The position numbers and the translations under genes were made by a program. From the NCBI GenBank assembly GCA_946480475.1, contig CAMLJM010000039.1, forward strand, positions 1-18,972: a stretch of 18,972 bases of DNA, read 5' to 3'. Origin of the DNA: an uncultured Alphaproteobacteria bacterium (GTDB lineage Bacteria; Pseudomonadota; Alphaproteobacteria; Micavibrionales; Micavibrionaceae). The notes under the pieces were generated by a model that did no database searches, had not been told where the DNA came from, and was given only the letters and a program-made list of their open reading frames with translations. Below, in pieces: positions 15,619 through 18,972 of this stretch (within the stretch, counting starts at the first letter, position 1; the number at the start of each line of letters is the position of its first letter).

Positions 15619-15996
15619 ATGATGAATCCGTTCTTTGATATTGAAACGAATAATACGTCAGCAGAAAACGCTGACATACCCGTTTGGCGCGGTTCTGCGG
15701 CCTCCAAAATGAAAATTGATGTTGCTGTAAATGGAGAGGGTAAAGTCGTCATTCTCCATGAGCAGGCTTTCCCGGCTTATCTGGAATGGGTTGAATTTGA
15801 CGCGGCCACCGGTGAAATGACATTTGTAACAGCGGGTGGCAAAGTCCAGGATCTGGGAATGATTATCCATGCTCCTATGAATAAACACGTTGCACGGGCG
15901 CTAGAAGTTTGCACCGTATGTGTACGTAATGATGAAATTCGTGACATGGGAATGTTACCCTTAATTGTCAGAAATAAAGATGGGGGAAGCACATGA
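15619..15996 (+). CDS. Unknown small protein, first of a coupled pair
   Basis: 125 residues, no membrane segment or signal. Likely beta-rich: KIDVAVNGEGKVVILHEQ, LEWVEFDAATGEMTFVTAGG and VQDLGMIIHAPM alternate hydrophobic and polar residues. Two cysteines in EVCTVCVRND form a CxxC that could bind metal or be redox-active. An ATG also lies at 15622. A GGAGGGA ribosome site (about 15602-15608) supports the start. The stop overlaps the next start in ATGA, implying translational coupling. Family not recognised. Confidence 0.75.
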   Translation: MMNPFFDIETNNTSAENADIPVWRGSAASKMKIDVAVNGEGKVVILHEQAFPAYLEWVEFDAATGEMTFVTAGGKVQDLGMIIHAPMNKHVARALEVCTVCVRNDEIRDMGMLPLIVRNKDGGST

Positions 15997-16754
15997 GTGT
16001 GAAGACAACCAATCCTGAACCGTGGAAACTTCCTGACGGCAGTCAGCTTTCCTGGACGGCGCTCAATCAGATGGGCATGACCCCGGGCGATGTTGGTGAA
16101 ATCATGCAACGTATGTACCGCGATCCCGATCCGGAAGCACTTCGTAATCTGGGTTTAAAGGGTACGGCGCTGCTCGAACGCGCTGCGGAAACAGATAACA
16201 ATACGGCCTTTCTTGAAAAGCAACGTCAGCAGAACGATCAGTTTAATGAAGAACGCCGCCAGGAACAGTTGCGCATAGATGAACAGCGCCGTTTATCTGA
16301 ACAGCGCCAACAGGAAGAGTGGCAGAAAAAGAAAGATGCTGAGGAAGCCATCGCCGCCAAGAACCGCCCTCAGGAAGATGCTTCAAATGCTCGGATTATT
16401 GGCTTGCCCCTGGGGTTGGCCGGTTTTGGTCTGACAATGGGGCTGGGTGCCGATGCCCTAAGCGTTGCAGGCAAAATGATGTCTGGCTCGATCGCCGGTA
16501 TGAACAGCCCTATGATGGTGGCTTCTAATAATGGTGGGGGGTTATTGGCAATGGCGCGTGGCGCTTTCGATCTGCTAGGCCCCGGTCATGACAAAGATAT
16601 CATTCTGAAGGGGCCGGGCCAGACAGCGGCTTTTACACCTGGTGCGCCAGAGGTGAAACCGGAATTGCGCCCCGATAGTCCTGAGCGGAAGCAGGCTTTG
16701 GGAATGGCGCCGGGTATGGCGGGGCCAAGTCTGACGCCGCCTGGCATGGCTTAA
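15993..16754 (+). CDS. Unknown coiled-coil protein, second of a coupled pair
   Basis: 253 residues. The N-terminal ~60 residues have LPDGSQLSWTALNQMGMTPGDV. A strongly charged Glu/Gln/Arg-rich stretch (about 70-125, QNDQFNEERRQEQLRIDEQ and onward) is a predicted coiled coil. A Gly/Met/Ala-rich hydrophobic segment follows (about 133-170, GLPLGLAGFGLTMGLGADAL), possibly membrane-associating. The tail is Pro/Gly/Met-rich. It starts at the ATGA overlap with the preceding gene, so both products are probably made together and may interact. No family recognised. Confidence 0.75.
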   Translation: MSVKTTNPEPWKLPDGSQLSWTALNQMGMTPGDVGEIMQRMYRDPDPEALRNLGLKGTALLERAAETDNNTAFLEKQRQQNDQFNEERRQEQLRIDEQRRLSEQRQQEEWQKKKDAEEAIAAKNRPQEDASNARIIGLPLGLAGFGLTMGLGADALSVAGKMMSGSIAGMNSPMMVASNNGGGLLAMARGAFDLLGPGHDKDIILKGPGQTAAFTPGAPEVKPELRPDSPERKQALGMAPGMAGPSLTPPGMA

Positions 16755-16776
16755 TCAATCGCAATGCAGCATAATA

Positions 16777-16806
16777 AAAGTCCCGCTCTTGAGGGGGAGT
16801 CTTTTT
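16777..16806 (+). terminator. Probable rho-independent terminator after the coupled pair
   Basis: TCCC...CTC pairs with GAG...GGGA around a small CTTG-type loop with one G-G mismatch, and is followed by GTCTTTTT. It ends the 15619-16754 operon. The stem is imperfect. Confidence 0.55.
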
Positions 16807-16831
16807 CCCTTTATATTATGTATTCATAGCT

Positions 16832-16859
16832 TTTACGGATTTTCCCGCCACTTTATATA
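16832..16859 (+). promoter_or_regulatory. Putative promoter of the urc1-upp operon
   Basis: TTTACG (16832-16837) and TATATA (16854-16859) are spaced by 16 bases. The start codon at 16869 is 9 bases after the -10 box and no ribosome site is present, so the transcript may begin at or very near the ATG. Confidence 0.4.
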
Positions 16860-16868
16860 TCGATCATC

Positions 16869-18134
16869 ATGAAAAAAAACCGCCCCGGCAGCCATTCTCA
16901 TATTGTTCTCACATCCCATCCGCGTAAAGACAGCGATGTCCCCAAGGTTAACTGGGGCGCCGCCACAGCTGAAGAGCGTGGCCCGCTGATTGCCAGCATG
17001 GCAGATCATGAATCATCGAATGTGATTGGGGCGTATGCAGGGGCTTATTCCGTTTATCGCGCGATGGCGGTGGCGACAGGCGTTCTTGACCCACTGCATG
17101 TTCCTGATCTGCATAATACGGCACCTGCGGAAAAGATTGGTCCGCATCCGCAATGGTTCGATCCCGAAAAAATCGTGAGCCTTGACCCATGGGGACATAT
17201 TGCGGGTGAAGTGTTTGGCGAATACCGCAAGAAGGGCCTTGATGTGCGTCCGACCATTGCAGTGACGAAGGCGCATATCAATATTCCTGAAATTCATGAG
17301 GCCATGCGCGCAGGCCGTTTGAAAGCTGACGGCAAAATCCTGAAAGATAACGGTGATGTGCGCGTGACCAAGGCCGCGATTGACCCGGTATGGTATCTGC
17401 CCGGCATTGCCAAACGCATGGGTGTCGATGAGCGCGAATTGCGCCGTTCTCTGTTCGAGCATTCAGGTGGCATGTTTCCCGAACTTGTTACACGTCCTGA
17501 CTTAAAGGTATTCATGCCCCCGATTGGCGGCCATACGCTTTATTTCATGGGTGATGTGGAAACCATTCATGATCCGAATGTGCCGCTCGCATGTCGTTTA
17601 CATGATGAATGCAATGGTTCCGATGTGTTCGGCTCTGACATTTGTACCTGCCGTCCGTATCTCTGCCATGGTATCGAGCTTTGTATCGATATGGCGCAGA
17701 AGGGCGGTAACGGTCTGATCGTTTATAACCGCAAGGAAGGTCGTGCGCTCGGTGAAGTGACTAAGTTCCTTGTTTATAATGCCCGCAAACGTCAGGAAGG
17801 TGGCGATAGCGCTGCCAAATATTTCGAGCGTACGGAATGCGTGGCGGGGGTGCAGGATATGCGCTTCCAGGAAATGATGCCGGATATATTCCACTGGCTG
17901 GGCATTACTAAGATCGATCGTTTTGCTTCCATGAGTAATATGAAGCATGATGCACTGGCGAAGCATGGTATCAAAGTGATTGAACGTGTACCGATACCCC
18001 CAGAGCTGATTCCCGAAGATGCTTCTGTCGAAATGGAGGCCAAAAAGGCTGCGGGATATTTTGTGCCAGATCCGGATCAGGTGCTTGATGAATCTGAATT
18101 ACAAACGGTTAAAGGCCGTACACTTGAGGAATAA
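16869..18134 (+). CDS. GTP cyclohydrolase II-like protein of the Urc1 (uracil catabolism) type
   Basis: 421 residues, about twice the length of RibA. The C-terminal half has the GCHII core: CRLHDECNGSDVFGSDICTC supplies the zinc cysteines C248, C259, C261 in the C-x10-C-x-C pattern. YNRKEGRALGEVTK matches RibA 'YxRxEGRxxGL.NK', and QDMRF fits the 'AD.R.(Y/F)' site. Against RibA, LRCDC is ICTC and TNNPKK is MSNMKHD. The N-terminal ~200 residues (WGAATAEERGP, GAYAGAYSVYRAMAVATG, SLDPWGHIAGEVF, PVWYLPGIAKRMGV) are the Urc1 extension. In yeast the URC pathway needs Urc1, Urc4 and a uracil phosphoribosyltransferase. Here the phosphoribosyltransferase gene abuts the stop. The exact reaction of Urc1 is not settled. 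Riboflavin synthesis is unlikely. Confidence 0.85.
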   Translation: MKKNRPGSHSHIVLTSHPRKDSDVPKVNWGAATAEERGPLIASMADHESSNVIGAYAGAYSVYRAMAVATGVLDPLHVPDLHNTAPAEKIGPHPQWFDPEKIVSLDPWGHIAGEVFGEYRKKGLDVRPTIAVTKAHINIPEIHEAMRAGRLKADGKILKDNGDVRVTKAAIDPVWYLPGIAKRMGVDERELRRSLFEHSGGMFPELVTRPDLKVFMPPIGGHTLYFMGDVETIHDPNVPLACRLHDECNGSDVFGSDICTCRPYLCHGIELCIDMAQKGGNGLIVYNRKEGRALGEVTKFLVYNARKRQEGGDSAAKYFERTECVAGVQDMRFQEMMPDIFHWLGITKIDRFASMSNMKHDALAKHGIKVIERVPIPPELIPEDASVEMEAKKAAGYFVPDPDQVLDESELQTVKGRTLEE

Positions 18135-18773
18135 ATGACAAATATGAAGAATGTCCATGTTATCGATCATCCCTTGATCCGGCATAAGCTGACTTTGCTG
18201 CGTGACAAGAATACATCGACCAAAGAGTTCCGCGACCTGATGCGTGAGGTGTCGATGCTGATGGGGTATGAGGTCATGCGCGACCTGCCCACTGAGGAAA
18301 TCGAGATTGAAACGCCTTTGGAGAAAACTAAATCCCATGTGCTGGCGGGTAAGACGATGTGCATCGTCTCCATCTTGCGTGCAGGTAATGGGTTTCTCGA
18401 TGGATTGTTGCAATTGGCACCGACAGCGCGTGTGGGGCATATCGGGCTTTACCGCGATCCGGACACATTAATCCCTGTTGAATATTACCTGAAATTCCCT
18501 GAGGACATGGCTAATCGCAGCGTGATCGTGGTCGATCCGATGCTGGCAACAGGTCATTCAGCTGTGGCAGCGATTGACCGCGTCCGCGATATGGATGCCA
18601 CGGATGTTAAATTCCTGTGCCTTGTGGCCTCGCCTGAGGGGTTGAAGGTTTTTCATGAAGCGCACCCGGATGTGCCGGTTTATACGGCTTCCGTGGACCG
18701 CCGTCTGGATGACCGGGGATATATTTTGCCTGGAATCGGCGACGCAGGTGACAGGATCTTCGGAACCAAGTGA
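18135..18773 (+). CDS. upp: Uracil phosphoribosyltransferase
   Basis: Makes UMP from uracil and PRPP. 212 residues, typical length. N-terminal [19 protein letters not shown], central [14 protein letters not shown], the PRPP loop [19 protein letters not shown] (D134 to S142) and the C-terminal uracil site [17 protein letters not shown] are all present. The loop reads ATGHS where E. coli Upp has ATGGS. The ATG follows the urc1-like stop with no gap (TAA then ATG), so the two are translated together. In a URC context this enzyme would feed UMP to the catabolic steps. It can equally serve salvage. Confidence 0.95.
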   Translation: MTNMKNVHVIDHPLIRHKLTLLRDKNTSTKEFRDLMREVSMLMGYEVMRDLPTEEIEIETPLEKTKSHVLAGKTMCIVSILRAGNGFLDGLLQLAPTARVGHIGLYRDPDTLIPVEYYLKFPEDMANRSVIVVDPMLATGHSAVAAIDRVRDMDATDVKFLCLVASPEGLKVFHEAHPDVPVYTASVDRRLDDRGYILPGIGDAGDRIFGTK

Positions 18774-18810
18774 CAGTTTGCTTAATACGGTGAAACCGGA
18801 TTTAGCCGAA

Positions 18811-18888
18811 CTGCCATCCTGGACAAGCATAGCGCGATCCGGGATCTTGTGCTATTGCACTGGATCCCGGCTTTCGTCGGGATGACAG
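18811..18888. repeat. Probable dispersed REP-like hairpin repeat
   Basis: CCGGGATC (18839-18846) pairs with GATCCCGG (18863-18870). The stem continues through GTGC/GCAC (18849-18852, 18857-18860) around a TATT loop, with one wobble and one mismatch. A competing hairpin ATCCCG/CGGGAT (18864-18869, 18878-18883) follows. The end 'GGATCCCGGCTTTCGTCGGG ATGACA' resembles a common dispersed intergenic element in alphaproteobacterial genomes. It lies between upp and the ABC-F gene and is not followed by a T-tract. Confidence 0.6.
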
Positions 18889-18896
18889 AGAGTAAA

Positions 18897-18972
18897 ATGC
18901 CCGGCAGACTTCTTTTAAGCGTAAAAGACGCACATATCACTTTTGGTAACAAACCCTTGTTCGAGGGTTTGT
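18897..18972 (+). CDS. ABC-F family ATPase, N-terminal fragment (cut by window edge)
   Basis: Twenty-five codons are visible. They read MPGRLLLSVKDAHITFG, then NKPLFEGL, the usual start of an ABC-F protein (Uup/Etta-like; 'LL.l.d..ltFGgkPLfegl'). ABC-F proteins act on the ribosome. The Walker motifs lie outside. An AGAGAG sequence, from the end of the repeat, is 4 bases before the ATG. A Uup-type annotation is likely, but too little sequence is present to choose the subfamily. Confidence 0.75.
   Translation, partial: MPGRLLLSVKDAHITFGNKPLFEGL

Noticed and set aside
1..18972. CRISPR arrays, tRNA or rRNA genes, insertion sequences
   Set aside because: No spaced direct repeats, cloverleaf or transposase sequences were seen by reading; a dedicated search with tRNAscan and CRISPR tools would confirm this.

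Overview
The window looks like a chromosomal segment of an alphaproteobacterium of moderate GC. The evidence is gene content: a two-repeat DUF350 membrane protein, a DUF6356 protein, a Urc1-type GTP cyclohydrolase II homologue beside upp, a CoA-acylating methylmalonate-semialdehyde dehydrogenase, and an FadE of the long proteobacterial type. There is a REP-like hairpin repeat near the right end. I saw no rRNA, tRNA, CRISPR array, transposase or phage gene. The genus cannot be fixed from sequence alone.

Layout. 1-366 (-) is the N-terminal part of fadE. 552-1217 (+) is an unknown helical protein. 1414-3261 (+) is typA/bipA with a clear terminator. 3305-3808 (-) is a small SLOG/LOG-like Rossmann protein, tail to tail with typA. 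3918-4427 (+) is a membrane-anchored acidic protein with four cysteines. 4472-6328 (-) is an RhlE-type DEAD-box RNA helicase with a long basic tail and a long structured leader. Its promoter region carries DnaA-box-like sequences. Divergent from it, 6654-7538 and 7549-8913 (+) form an operon of a DUF350 protein and a beta-CASP metallo-beta-lactamase RNase. 8944-9312 (-) is a small unknown protein downstream of rimO (9336-10685, -). 10822-11145 (+) is a small two-helix membrane protein.

The most accessory-looking block is on the minus strand from 13943 down to 11160. It holds a GGCT/AIG2-like protein, a DUF6356 protein, and two tandem paralogous exported HExxH proteins that share four cysteines and an EQQA motif. 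Then come mmsA/iolA (13986-15491, -) and a translationally coupled pair of unknown genes (15619-16754, +). The right end has a urc1-like gene abutting upp (16869-18773, +), a long hairpin repeat, and the first codons of an ABC-F ATPase (18897 onward).

Functional themes are RNA and translation housekeeping (TypA, RhlE, beta-CASP RNase, RimO, ABC-F), carbon and nucleobase catabolism (FadE, MmsA, Urc1/Upp), and a set of uncharacterised envelope proteins. The best candidates for undescribed biology are the tandem HExxH pair with its operator-like palindromes, the DnaA boxes at the helicase promoter, and several genes whose -10 boxes lie so close to the start codon that leaderless mRNAs are likely.
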